In this document: piece by piece, positions 54,646-63,000 of the stretch | Numbering within the stretch: position 1 is the first letter of the stretch | Layout: each line of letters starts with the position of its first letter | From: Pseudomonas cremoricolorata | GTDB lineage: Bacteria; Pseudomonadota; Gammaproteobacteria; Pseudomonadales; Pseudomonadaceae | Direction of reading: 5' to 3' | Length of the DNA: 64,000 nucleotides | NCBI RefSeq assembly: GCF_000759535.1 | Contig: NZ_CP009455.1 | Span: forward strand, 4,650,001 to 4,714,000 | Translations under genes and position numbers: made by a program | The notes under the pieces: model-generated | Databases searched by the model: none | What the model was told of the DNA's origin: nothing | What the model saw: only the letters and a program-made list of their open reading frames with translations

Positions 54646-55270
54646 AGGCGGCCTGCTGCAGCCAACGGGTCAACAGCGGGGCCAGTTGTTCAAGGGGCTG
54701 ATAGCCGTTGGTCAGCAGGGCCAGTTGGCCATTGCGCTCGGCCAGCAACGTGGGAAAACCGGCGATGCCCAGGCCCTGCACCCAGGCGAAGTCGGCCTCG
54801 GTAGCAGTACGGCTGGCATCGCTGTTGAACGTCTCGGCGAAGCCGCTGCGCTCGAGCCCGACCTGTTCGGCCAGCTCGACCAGTTGCGGGGCGCGGGTGA
54901 TGTCCTGGCCCTGCTGATAGAACGCCTGCTGCATCGCCGCCAGCAGCGGCCAGACACGACCGGGATCGATCTGGCGGGCAGCGACCAGCGCGCGGCAGGC
55001 CGGCTCGGTGTCGTAGACGAAGCCGTCGGGCATGGCGCCGTCGAAGCGGAACATCTGCCCGGTGGCGTCACTTACCGCCTGCCAGTGCTCAAGGATATAG
55101 GCGCGGGTGGCGCCATCGAGTGCACCTGCACCGCGGCGCAGGCCACCCGGCACGATGTGCGTCGGCACGCCTGCCGCCTCGGCCTGGGCGATCAGCGTCT
55201 GGGCCACCGGGGCGAAGCCCCAGCACCAGGAACACATCGGGTCCATTACGTAGAGCAGGCGTGCAGTCAT
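54638..55270 (-). CDS. DsbA-family (FrnE-like) thioredoxin-fold protein
   Basis: 210 aa, no signal peptide, so cytoplasmic. CSWC redox motif at about 13-16 (DPMCSWCWGFAP) and cis-Pro segment IAGFPTLLAERNG near the end frame a helical insert. CSWC in the FrnE/DsbA-like class suggests a thiol oxidoreductase or isomerase. Four bases separate it from trhO. Confidence 0.86.
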   Translation of the reverse strand: MTARLLYVMDPMCSWCWGFAPVAQTLIAQAEAAGVPTHIVPGGLRRGAGALDGATRAYILEHWQAVSDATGQMFRFDGAMPDGFVYDTEPACRALVAARQIDPGRVWPLLAAMQQAFYQQGQDITRAPQLVELAEQVGLERSGFAETFNSDASRTATEADFAWVQGLGIAGFPTLLAERNGQLALLTNGYQPLEQLAPLLTRWLQQAACA

Positions 55271-55273
55271 GGT

Positions 55274-56206
55274 TCAGGCCTCGGCTTTGTAGTTGAATCC
55301 GATCGGGTGCGGCAGGTTGCGGGCCTTGGCCAGTTCGATCTGCTTTTGCCGATCGATGGCGCTGCGCCGGGTTTTCTCGCTCAGGGTGTCCCAGCAATGC
55401 GGGCAGCTGACGCCCGGTGAGTAATGCGGGGACTCACGGTCGGCAGCGTCGATGGGATGACGGCAGGCGTGACACTGATCGTATTCGCCTTCGCTGAGGT
55501 CGTGACGCACCGTCACGCGGTTGTCGAAGACGAAGCAGTCGCCCTGCCACAGGCTGTCCTCCTGGGGCACCTCCTCGAAATACTTGAGGATGCCACCCTT
55601 GAGATGATAGACCGCTTCGAAGCCTTCGCCGAGCATGTAGCTGGAGGCCTTTTCACAGCGAATGCCGCCGGTGCAGAACATCGCTACTTTCTTGTGCTTG
55701 CTGGGGTCGAAGTGGGCCTTGATGTACTCGGGGAACTCGCGGAACGACTCGGTCTTGGGGTCGACCGCACCCTGGAAGGTGCCGATGGCCACTTCATAAT
55801 CGTTGCGGGTGTCGATCAGCAGCACTTCCGGGTCGCTGATCAGCGCGTTCCAGTCCTTCGGTTCGACGTAGGTGCCGACCGTATGGTTGGGGTCGACGCC
55901 CGGCACCCCGAGCGTGACGATCTCTTTCTTGAGCTTGACCTTGGTGCGGTAGAACGGCTGCTCGTCGCAGTAGCTTTCCTTGTGGTCGATGTCCACCAGG
56001 CGCGGGTCGTTGCGCAACCAGGCGAGCAGGCCATCGATGCCTTCACGGCTGCCTGACACCGTACCGTTGATGCCCTCCAGGGCCAGCAGCAGCGTGCCTT
56101 TGACGCCATGCTGGTTCATGCAGGCCAGCAGCGGCTCGCGCAGCTCGAGGTAATCTTCCAGGGTGACGAACTTGTACAGCGCCGCCACGACGATAGCTTG
56201 GGACAT
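55274..56206 (-). CDS. trhO: tRNA uridine(34) hydroxylase TrhO
   Basis: 310 aa rhodanese-family protein (YceA/TrhO). An N-terminal acylphosphatase-like domain ([32 protein letters not shown]), rhodanese domain with catalytic Cys in [17 protein letters not shown], then a C-terminal Cys-rich segment (CHACRHP, CPHCWD). It hydroxylates U34 of tRNAs to 5-hydroxyuridine. Start 56206 with GGAGA upstream; the frame to 56281 crosses a hairpin. First of the trhO, dsbA-like, ABC set. Confidence 0.92.
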   Translation of the reverse strand: MSQAIVVAALYKFVTLEDYLELREPLLACMNQHGVKGTLLLALEGINGTVSGSREGIDGLLAWLRNDPRLVDIDHKESYCDEQPFYRTKVKLKKEIVTLGVPGVDPNHTVGTYVEPKDWNALISDPEVLLIDTRNDYEVAIGTFQGAVDPKTESFREFPEYIKAHFDPSKHKKVAMFCTGGIRCEKASSYMLGEGFEAVYHLKGGILKYFEEVPQEDSLWQGDCFVFDNRVTVRHDLSEGEYDQCHACRHPIDAADRESPHYSPGVSCPHCWDTLSEKTRRSAIDRQKQIELAKARNLPHPIGFNYKAEA

Positions 56207-56275
56207 GCTCTTGCTTCTCCAGGTGGTCACCCTCGTAAGGGGCGGACCGGATTGATGGAACGGGACACGTGAAAA

Positions 56276-56306
56276 CGCCACCAGCGGGAGCTACCCGCTG
56301 GTGGCG
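56276..56306 (-). terminator. Strong hairpin upstream of trhO
   Basis: CGCCACCAGCGGG-AGCTA-CCCGCTGGTGGCG, a perfect 13-bp stem, followed on the minus strand by TTTTC. Fits the terminator of the minus-strand bolA-side transcript; a MITE-like element lies between it and the bolA stop. Confidence 0.65.
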
Positions 56307-56328
56307 TCGATAACGAAGGCGCGAATTT

Positions 56329-56567
56329 TAGGGGCTGTTCCCGTTTCATCGCAACCGCGCCGAGGCCTGTTTGTTTCGTCGTCTCCAGCGCAAGACTTGA
56401 ACGCATCTTGCGAAAAAAACAGGCACGGCCCTTCGGGTTACGCGCCAAACTGCGCCACCCCGCGTTGAAGGACTTGAAAAGGGAACGACCCTTTCCTGCG
56501 TCCTTCGCCTTGGCTGGCACGATTTGGCGCGGTAACGCGGTTTGCGCTGAAACGGGAACAGCCCCTA
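56329..56567. mobile_element. MITE-like element with 20-bp perfect (about 31-bp imperfect) terminal inverted repeats
   Basis: Left end TAGGGGCTGTTCCCGTTTCA (56329-56348) is the exact reverse complement of 56548-56567. Similarity continues inward with one mismatch and one indel to 56359 and 56536. Total 239 bp with no gene. Terminal TA at each side may be a 2-bp target duplication, as for IS630 and some IS5-type elements. It sits between bolA and its likely terminator, with internal hairpins such as AAAGGG-AACGA-CCCTTT. Confidence 0.7.
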
Positions 56568-56586
56568 GCAGAACAGCCCGCGTGAA

Positions 56587-56883
56587 TCAGTGCCCGCCGC
56601 CGGCGCACACCGGCGAAGCCGGCGCTGCACCGACCCTGGCCCACTCCTCAGGGGTGTAGGTATGGATCGCCAGGGCGTGGATCTGACCCATCAGCTCGCC
56701 CATGGTGGCGTACACCTTCTGATGGCGCTTGACGCTGTTGAGGCCAGCGAACTGCTCGCTGACGATCACCGCCTTGTAGTGGGTTTCCTGGCCACGGCTG
56801 TGCATGTGGCTTTCGTCGAGCACATCAAGGTGCTGCGGGGCCAGCGCGGTCAGTTGCTGCTCGATGCGTTGCTGCATGCTCAT
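56587..56883 (-). CDS. bolA: BolA-family protein
   Basis: 98 aa BolA/IbaG-fold protein. Signature LDVLDESHMHSRGQETHYKAVIVSEQF (core DESHMHSRG), RHQKVYATMGELM and the conserved ALAIHTYTPEEW. The His in the C-terminal helix binds [2Fe-2S] with a monothiol glutaredoxin in known complexes. It starts 10 bases downstream of the DUF2059 stop. Confidence 0.9.
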   Translation of the reverse strand: MSMQQRIEQQLTALAPQHLDVLDESHMHSRGQETHYKAVIVSEQFAGLNSVKRHQKVYATMGELMGQIHALAIHTYTPEEWARVGAAPASPVCAGGGH

Positions 56884-56893
56884 CGCGCGTCAC

Positions 56894-57418
56894 TCACTTC
56901 TTCGCAGGGGCTGCGGCCTTGCCGGCGTTGGGGTCGAGTTCCTTGGTCATGTCTTCGAGCAGCTTGTTCACGGTAGGCACCGCAGGCTCCAGGCTCTGCT
57001 GGGTCAGCTGCGCCGACTGCTGGGTGACCTTGGGCATTTCACGCAGCACTTTGCGGCCCAGGGGCGATTCGTAGAACTTGACCAGGTCCTTGAGTTCGGC
57101 CTCGGTGAAGGTGGCGGTGTAGAGGTTGACCATCTTCGGCTTGAGCTTGTTCCAGCCGATGGCGTTGTCCAGCGCTGCGTTGGCCTTGGCCTGGTAGCTG
57201 TCGAGCACCGACTTCTTGGAGGCAGGCGCCTTGGTCTGCTCGAAGCGCTGCGCGAACATCTGCTGGACCTGCATGTACACCGGGGTGCCGAGCTTGTCGG
57301 CATTGGCCAGGGTCAGGAATTTCTCGGCAGCCGCGTTGTGGCTGGGCGTGGCAGCGAGTACCTGGCCACTGACACAAACCAGGGCGACGGCGGCACAGAG
57401 GGCGCGGAGACGGGTCAT
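56894..57418 (-). CDS. DUF2059-family periplasmic protein
   Basis: 174 aa. Signal peptide of about 22 residues (LCAAVALVCVSGQVLA). DUF2059 body: FLTLANADKLGTPVYMQVQQMF, MVNLYTATFTEAELKDLVKFYESPLGRKVL (core ELKDLVKFYESPLGRK). Function unknown; probably periplasmic. It leads a short unit with bolA and diverges from fumC. Confidence 0.87.
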   Translation of the reverse strand: MTRLRALCAAVALVCVSGQVLAATPSHNAAAEKFLTLANADKLGTPVYMQVQQMFAQRFEQTKAPASKKSVLDSYQAKANAALDNAIGWNKLKPKMVNLYTATFTEAELKDLVKFYESPLGRKVLREMPKVTQQSAQLTQQSLEPAVPTVNKLLEDMTKELDPNAGKAAAPAKK

Positions 57419-57566
57419 CGCATTTCCTTCAATTGGACGGGGGTAAAAAGCAGAGCATTCTGCGCCGCGAACGGCACGCTGCTCAAGTGGGACGAACAGC
57501 GATTGAACCGCTCATTCGACAGAGGGCCTAAACTGCGGCTTCGCACGACAAAGGAGTGAACGCAGC

Positions 57567-58961
57567 ATGAGCCGTATCGAGACAGACAGCCTTGGCCAGG
57601 TCGAAGTTCCTGAGCAGGCCTACTGGGGCGCGCAGACCCAGCGCTCACTGATCAATTTCGCCATTGGTCAGCAGCGCATGCCGCGTGAGGTGATCCACGC
57701 CCTGGCGCTGATCAAGAAGGCCGCCGCGCGGGTCAATGACCGCAACGGCGACCTGCCAGCCGACATCGCTCGCCTGATCGAACAAGCCGCCGACGAAGTG
57801 CTGGCCGGCAAGCACGACGATCAGTTCCCCCTGGTGGTGTGGCAGACCGGCAGCGGCACGCAGAGCAACATGAACGTCAACGAGGTGATTGCCGGACGCG
57901 CCAACGAGCTGGCCGGCAATCCCCGCGGCGGCAAGAGCCCGGTGCACCCCAACGATCACGTCAACCGTTCGCAGAGTTCCAACGACTGCTTCCCCACCGC
58001 CATGCACATCGCCACGGCCCAGGCGGTGTATGGCCGCCTGCTGCCGGCGATCGCCGAGCTGTCGGCAGGCCTGGCCGAGCAATCGGCGCGCCATCATGAC
58101 CTGGTCAAGACCGGCCGCACGCACATGATGGACGCCACGCCGATCACCTTCGGCCAGGAGCTGTCGGCTTTCGTCGCCCAGCTCGACTACGCCCAGGCGG
58201 CGATCCGCGCCAGCCTGCCGCCAGTGTGCGAACTGGCCCAGGGTGGCACGGCCGTGGGCACCGGGCTCAATGCCCCGCAAGGCTTCGCCGAGGCCATCGC
58301 CGCCGAACTGGCGGCGCTGTCCGGATTGCCATTCGTCAGTGCGCCGAACAAGTTCGCTGCGCTGGCCGGGCATGAACCGCTGACCAGCCTGGCCGGCGGC
58401 CTGAAGACCTTGGCCGTGGCGTTGATGAAGATCGCCAACGACCTGCGCCTGCTCGGTTCCGGTCCCCGTGGCGGTCTGGCCGAAGTGCGCCTGCCGGCCA
58501 ACGAGCCAGGCAGCTCGATCATGCCGGGCAAGGTCAATCCGACCCAGTGCGAGGCGTTGTCGATGCTCGCCTGCCAGGTGTTGGGCAACGACGCCACCAT
58601 CGGCTTCGCTGCAAGCCAGGGGCACTTGCAGTTGAACGTGTTCAAGCCGGTGATCATTCACAACCTGTTGCAGTCGATCGAACTGCTGGCCGACGGCGCA
58701 CGCAACTTCCAGCAGCACTGCATCGCAGGGATGGAGCCTGATGCCGAGCAGATGGCCGCGCACCTGGAGCGTGGGCTGATGCTGGTGACGGCGCTGAACC
58801 CACACATCGGCTACGACAAGTCGGCGGAAATCGCCAAGAAGGCCTACGCCGAGGGCCTGACCTTGCGCGAAGCGGCGCTGGCCCTGGGCTATCTGAGCGA
58901 CGCGCAGTTCGATGAATGGGTCAAGCCGCAGAACATGCTTGCCCCTGGCGGCAAGGGCTGA
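57567..58961 (+). CDS. fumC: Class II fumarate hydratase
   Basis: 464 aa iron-independent fumarase, converting fumarate and malate. Aspartase/fumarase signature [15 protein letters not shown] at about 316-330 with the catalytic Ser, [28 protein letters not shown] and [17 protein letters not shown] upstream of ATG 57567. In several pseudomonads fumC is beside sodA and iron-regulated; here no sod gene is adjacent, so this may be the other fumC type. Confidence 0.95.
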   Translation: MSRIETDSLGQVEVPEQAYWGAQTQRSLINFAIGQQRMPREVIHALALIKKAAARVNDRNGDLPADIARLIEQAADEVLAGKHDDQFPLVVWQTGSGTQSNMNVNEVIAGRANELAGNPRGGKSPVHPNDHVNRSQSSNDCFPTAMHIATAQAVYGRLLPAIAELSAGLAEQSARHHDLVKTGRTHMMDATPITFGQELSAFVAQLDYAQAAIRASLPPVCELAQGGTAVGTGLNAPQGFAEAIAAELAALSGLPFVSAPNKFAALAGHEPLTSLAGGLKTLAVALMKIANDLRLLGSGPRGGLAEVRLPANEPGSSIMPGKVNPTQCEALSMLACQVLGNDATIGFAASQGHLQLNVFKPVIIHNLLQSIELLADGARNFQQHCIAGMEPDAEQMAAHLERGLMLVTALNPHIGYDKSAEIAKKAYAEGLTLREAALALGYLSDAQFDEWVKPQNMLAPGGKG

Positions 58962-58967
58962 GTGGGC

Positions 58968-58989
58968 CGGGCGGCCGTCTGGCCGCCCG
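58968..58989. terminator. Bidirectional hairpin terminator
   Basis: CGGGCGGCC (58968-58976), GTCT loop, GGCCGCCCG (58981-58989): a 9-bp stem between convergent fumC and the EamA gene. Confidence 0.55.
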
Positions 58990-58998
58990 CCTCCACCG

Positions 58999-59958
58999 TC
59001 AAGGCCGCGCCATCCGCACCCGGCGCGCTCGCCAGCCTGCAACCAGCGAAGGTCCCAGGGCCACCAGCGCCGAACCTGCCACCACCGTGATCGCACCCAG
59101 ATAGCCCAGCGCGTTGAGCTGTTCGCTGTGCACATAGGCCGGCCACAGCTGCGCCGCAGCGGCCACCGCCAGCAACGTCACCAGTGGCGTCAGCGCCAGG
59201 GTCGCGCTGACCCGCGACGCCTGCCAATGGGCCAGGGCCTCGGCGAAGGCGCCATACGCGACCAGGGTATTCAGGCAACAGGCCAGTAGCAGCCACTTTT
59301 GCAAAGTGTCGAGCTGCAGCACCTCGAGCGGGTGCGCCCAAGGCGTAAGCAAGGCCGCGCAGCCCAGGTAGATCACCAGCATCACCTGCTGGGAATTCCA
59401 CACGGTCAGCAGCTGCTTTTGGCTCAGGGCGTAGAACACCCAGATGCTGGTGGCCAGAAGGTTAGTCAGCACCCCACGGGTGTAGACCCCGAGCGAGGTC
59501 AGCAGCTCGTCCAGGCGCTGATTGAAGAACAGCCCGAATCCGCCCAGCAGAATCACCAGGCCCAGCACCTGGCCGACACTGAAGCGCTCCTTGAACACGA
59601 ACACGCTGGCCACCAGCAACAGCACCGGACCGATCTGCACCACCAACTGCGCGGTGCCGGGGCTGAGCAGGTTGAGGCCCACCAGGTACAGCACGTAGTT
59701 GCCCAACAGGCCGAAGATCGCCAGGCCCACCAGGCCCAGCCGCCGACGCCCCAGGCCCTGGAAACTGGGCAACCGACGCTTGGCTGTCAGCCATAGCAAC
59801 AACAGGCCGCCGGAGACCAGCAAGCGGTACCAGGTGACGGTGATGGGGTCCATGACGGTCAGCACCTGCTTGAGCTTGATCGGCAGGATGCCCCACAGCA
59901 GCACGGTCAACAGCGCCAGGAACAGGCCGTGCAGCCAACGGCCCGAGGTGATGTGCAT
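58999..59958 (-). CDS. EamA/DMT-family transporter
   Basis: 319 aa with ten predicted membrane segments in two EamA halves: LLTVLLWGILPIKLKQVL and WYRLLVSGGLLLLWL in the first, GVLTNLLATSIWVFYALSQK in the second. RarD-like in general form; substrates of this family are drugs or metabolites and cannot be assigned. Converges on fumC; its promoter region borders the second repeat block. Confidence 0.86.
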   Translation of the reverse strand: MHITSGRWLHGLFLALLTVLLWGILPIKLKQVLTVMDPITVTWYRLLVSGGLLLLWLTAKRRLPSFQGLGRRRLGLVGLAIFGLLGNYVLYLVGLNLLSPGTAQLVVQIGPVLLLVASVFVFKERFSVGQVLGLVILLGGFGLFFNQRLDELLTSLGVYTRGVLTNLLATSIWVFYALSQKQLLTVWNSQQVMLVIYLGCAALLTPWAHPLEVLQLDTLQKWLLLACCLNTLVAYGAFAEALAHWQASRVSATLALTPLVTLLAVAAAAQLWPAYVHSEQLNALGYLGAITVVAGSALVALGPSLVAGWRARRVRMARP

Positions 59959-60159
59959 GGTGGCCTCGATGGGAAATGTGAGCGGGATGAGTCAGCAGTT
60001 TACGCTTGGGTGGTGGGGGCTGGGTGGAGGGTTGGCTGGAAATTAATTCGCCTTGTTAGTCCTTTGGGGCATGGAGATGGGGTGGGCGCGATGCTCAGGT
60101 GAAACCCAGTGAACGATTTGGGTGCTTTCACGGGCCTGGTTTCGCCTAGCGTGAACTGC

Positions 60160-60230
60160 CCCCCAAAAGTCGGTCGCCGCCAGGCGAAACCTGCGATGTG
60201 ACAGGTGCATCAGCATCGATGTCGATCTAC
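60160..60230 (-). repeat. Fragment of the structured repeat
   Basis: Matches the hairpin-proximal end of copy 5 (compare 61020-61086): CCCCAAAA, TCGCC/GGCGA stem, AACCTGCGATGTGACAGG, CGATG...ATCTAC. The rest of the element is missing. Confidence 0.65.
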
Positions 60231-60259
60231 CGATCTACCGATCTACCGATCTACCGATC
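60223..60259 (+). repeat. 8-bp tandem repeat (CGATCTAC)
   Basis: Four full copies and a CGATC remainder, starting at the outer end of the repeat fragment, where copy 5 has CCATCTACAGATC. Confidence 0.9.
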
Positions 60260-60328
60260 AATTTTGAGCGGGTGAGCCTAGGGATATTCAGGTGTTTCCG
60301 GGTGGAGGGCCAACGCTATGACCTGTAG

Positions 60329-60630
60329 AGATTCGTTGGCTTTAGGACCGCTGTTTCGCCTTGCGGCGACATCCTTTTGACGCGGCAAAAGGATGCAAAA
60401 CCGCCGTGCTCCACTAGCCGGCCCTGCACTGCGCTGCGCTCCGTTCCGGGTCCCCTGCGCTCCGGTGCTCTACGGGGCGCCGCGGGCAAGGGTTGCTGCG
60501 CAACCCTAACACCTCGCGTCCTCGGCTACGCCTCGGGTGCGCTAAAGCGCACGCCCCTTCGAACACCTACGCTCCGGCCGGCTACAGTCGCGATCTGTGT
60601 CGCCTGGATGATTGATGTACAAGAGCCTTT
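60329..60630 (+). repeat. Structured dispersed repeat, copy 4 (type B)
   Basis: Same order of elements as copy 1, but the main stem is CATCCTTTTG (60370-60379), 6-nt loop, CAAAAGGATG (60386-60395). TCGCC/GGCGA, GGGTTGC/GCAACCC and GTGCGC-TAAA-GCGCAC hairpins are kept. Confidence 0.85.
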
Positions 60631-60784
60631 GCGCGCCTGGGCCATCGCAGCTGTCGCTGGCGATAAACTAGTTCTGGCGTCGATGCCGATCACGAAACTG
60701 AGCGGCTGCGGCCAGGCATATTTGAGTCGTGAACTTATCGAAATCTTCCTGACCAACCGCAGCAGCATCGGCAAAGCGCTTTTT

Positions 60785-61090
60785 GTACACAGATCGCTCA
60801 GACAACACCGATCGCGACTGTAGCCGGCCGGAGAGGAGGCACTCGTAGGGCCGTGCGCGCAGCGCACCCGAGGCGTAGCCGAGGACGCGAGGTGTTAGGG
60901 TTGCGCAGCAACCCTTGTCCGCGCTGGCCCGGAGAGTGCCGGAACGCAGGGAACCCGGAACGGAGCGCAGCGTAGTGAAGGGCCGGCTAGTGGAGCACAG
61001 GGTTTTCCCCCCTTTTCCCCAAAAAGGGGGTCGCCGCAAGGCGAAACCTGCGATGTGACAGGCGCATCAGCTTCGATGCCATCTACAGAT
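60785..61090 (-). repeat. Structured dispersed repeat, copy 5 (type B)
   Basis: Opposite to copy 4. Its main stem is CCCCCTTTT (61008-61016) paired with AAAAGGGGG (61022-61030), a third stem sequence; TCGCC-GCAA-GGCGA follows at 61031-61044. It ends in AACCTGCGATGTGACAGG and CATCTACAGATC. Confidence 0.82.
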
Positions 61091-61162
61091 CAGCACAAAA
61101 CTGAACCGCTACGACCATGGATGTCTTGGTGGTGCTGGGCATGGAGACGGCGCTATAGCCCT

Positions 61163-61340
61163 GGAGTTTTGTTGGCTTCAAGACCGCTGTTTCGCCTGCG
61201 GCGACATCCTTTTGCGCAGGTCCGTCCCACGGGCAAGAGGATGCAAAACCGCCATGCTCCACTAGCCGGCCCTGCACTACGCTTCACTCTGCCCGGCTAC
61301 AGTCGCGATCGGCGGCGCCTGGGACATTGATGTACGACAA
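61163..61340 (+). repeat. Structured dispersed repeat, copy 6 (type B, internally deleted)
   Basis: Main stem CATCCTTTTG (61205-61214) and CAAGAGGATG (61234-61243, one T-G pair) with the loop enlarged to 19 bases. The GC-rich middle with the GGGTTGC and GTGCGC hairpins is deleted; the CGGCTACAGTCGCGATC end remains. Ends about 40 bases from the pap stop. Confidence 0.78.
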
Positions 61341-61377
61341 GCGAGCCAAAAGCTAGGAGCTAGGAGCCTGCAGCTGG

Positions 61378-62871
61378 TCAATTCTTTTGCTTGGCGAACG
61401 CTGCTTCCAGTGCCTCGTTGATGGTGCGCAGCACCTTGACCCGGGCCCAGCGTTTGTCGTTGGCCTCGACCAGGGTCCAGGGGGCGATTTCGGTGCTGGT
61501 GCGGTCGACCATGTCGCCGACGGCGTCGCGGTAGACGTCCCATTTGGCGCGGTTGCGCCAGTCGTCTTCGGTGATCTTGTAGCGTTTGAAGGGGATCTGT
61601 TCGCGTTCTTCGAAGCGTTCGAGCTGGGTCTGCTGGTCGATGGCCAGCCAGAACTTGACCACCACCACGCCGGCGTTGCTCAGTTGCTCTTCGAAGTCGT
61701 TGATCTCGCCGTAGGCGCGCATCCAGTCAGCCGGGGTGCAGAAGCCCTCGACCCGCTCGACCAGCACCCGGCCATACCACGAGCGGTCGAAGATGGTGAA
61801 CTTGCCGCGCGCCGGCACGTGCCGCCAGAAGCGCCACAGGTAGGGTTGGGCGCGTTCTTCCTCGGTTGGTGCGGCGATCGGCACGATGCGGTACTGGCGC
61901 GGATCGAGCGCCGCTGCCACGCGGCGGATCGCCCCGCCCTTGCCGGCTGCGTCATTGCCCTCGAACACCGCCAGCAGCGCATGCCGGCGCATGGCCTTGT
62001 GCCGCAGCAGGCCGGCCAGGCGCGCCTGCTCGGTCACCAGCTGTTCCTGGTAATCGGCCTTGTCCAGGCGCTGGCTGAGGTCGAGGGCGCCAAGCAGGCT
62101 CATCTGGTCGATGCTGCGCCCCAGCGGCGCGACGTTGGCCTGGCGCTTGCCTTTCGGTTCGTTGGCCAGGGCGGCTTGCAGGCTTTCCAGCAGGATTCGC
62201 CCGACCGCCAGGCTGCGGTAGTGCGGGTCGACGCCTTCGATCACATGCCACGGCGCGTAGTCACGGCTGGTACGCCGCAGCACGCGCTCGCCAAAGCGCA
62301 CGAAGCGGTCGTAGGTCTTGGACTGCTGCCAGTCCAGCGGGCTGATGCGCCAGCTGTGCAGCGGGTCGTCACGCAGCGCCTTGAGGCGGGTTTTCATCTG
62401 CTTTTTCGAGAGGTGGAACCAGAACTTGATGATCAGCGCGCCTTCATCGCAGAGCATTTGCTCGAGGCGCTCGGCGCCAGTGATGGCCTGATCGAGCACG
62501 GCGTCCTTGAACTGGCCATGCACCCGGCCTTGCAGCATCTGGCTGTACCAGTTGCCGAAGAACACGCCCATGCGCCCCTTGGGCGGCAATGCCCGCCAGT
62601 AGCGCCAGGCCGGTGGCCGGGCCAGCTCTTCGTCGGTCTGCTGGTCGAAGGTGCGCACTTCGATCAGGCGCGGGTCCATCCACTCGTTGAGCAGCTTGAC
62701 CGTCTCGCCCTTGCCCGCACCTTCGATGCCGTTGATCAGGATGATGACCGGGAAACGCGCCTGCTGCTTGAGTTCGTACTGGGCGTCGAGCAGCGCCTCG
62801 CGCAGGGCAGGTTCTTCGGCGTCATAGGTTTCCTTGTCGATGCAGTGGCCGATTTCAGCGGATTCGAACAT
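61378..62871 (-). CDS. pap: Polyphosphate:AMP phosphotransferase
   Basis: 497 aa, the length of P. aeruginosa PAP. Two fused PPK2 domains: domain 1 with Walker A GIEGAGKGE and RTFDQQTDEE, domain 2 with Walker A GNDAAGKGG, LDPRQYRIVPIAAPTEEE, RSWYGRVLVERVEGF and the lid EQIPFKRYKITEDDWRNR. It transfers phosphate from polyphosphate to AMP to give ADP. Only domain 2 is usually catalytic in the class. ATG 62871. Confidence 0.92.
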   Translation of the reverse strand: MFESAEIGHCIDKETYDAEEPALREALLDAQYELKQQARFPVIILINGIEGAGKGETVKLLNEWMDPRLIEVRTFDQQTDEELARPPAWRYWRALPPKGRMGVFFGNWYSQMLQGRVHGQFKDAVLDQAITGAERLEQMLCDEGALIIKFWFHLSKKQMKTRLKALRDDPLHSWRISPLDWQQSKTYDRFVRFGERVLRRTSRDYAPWHVIEGVDPHYRSLAVGRILLESLQAALANEPKGKRQANVAPLGRSIDQMSLLGALDLSQRLDKADYQEQLVTEQARLAGLLRHKAMRRHALLAVFEGNDAAGKGGAIRRVAAALDPRQYRIVPIAAPTEEERAQPYLWRFWRHVPARGKFTIFDRSWYGRVLVERVEGFCTPADWMRAYGEINDFEEQLSNAGVVVVKFWLAIDQQTQLERFEEREQIPFKRYKITEDDWRNRAKWDVYRDAVGDMVDRTSTEIAPWTLVEANDKRWARVKVLRTINEALEAAFAKQKN

Positions 62872-63000
62872 TGAGAACTCCTTGAGTAGACGGTGAAGAC
62901 TAGCGGATCGGCTGGCGCTGTTTACCTTGCCAGGTCAAGGTCAGGGAAATGACTGGGGCAGATGACTTAACATAGGCGCTCTGCCACCGCTGAGCCGATC

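Noticed and set aside
57503..57534. TTGAAC and TAAACT as a fumC promoter
   Set aside because: The spacer is 20 bases, too long for a convincing sigma-70 site.
57645..59135. 496-codon frame antisense to fumC
   Set aside because: FumC signature is on the plus strand; the minus frame also runs past the terminator.
60377..61039. Open frames in repeat copies 4 and 5
   Set aside because: Same reason: by-products of the repeat, without coding signs.
60160..61340. CRISPR-like array, considered for the repeat block at 60-61 kb
   Set aside because: Repeats are long, imperfect, in both orientations and not separated by uniform unique spacers; no cas genes nearby.
61387..62874. 495-codon frame antisense to pap
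   Set aside because: Both PPK2 domains are on the minus strand; the plus frame is a shadow.
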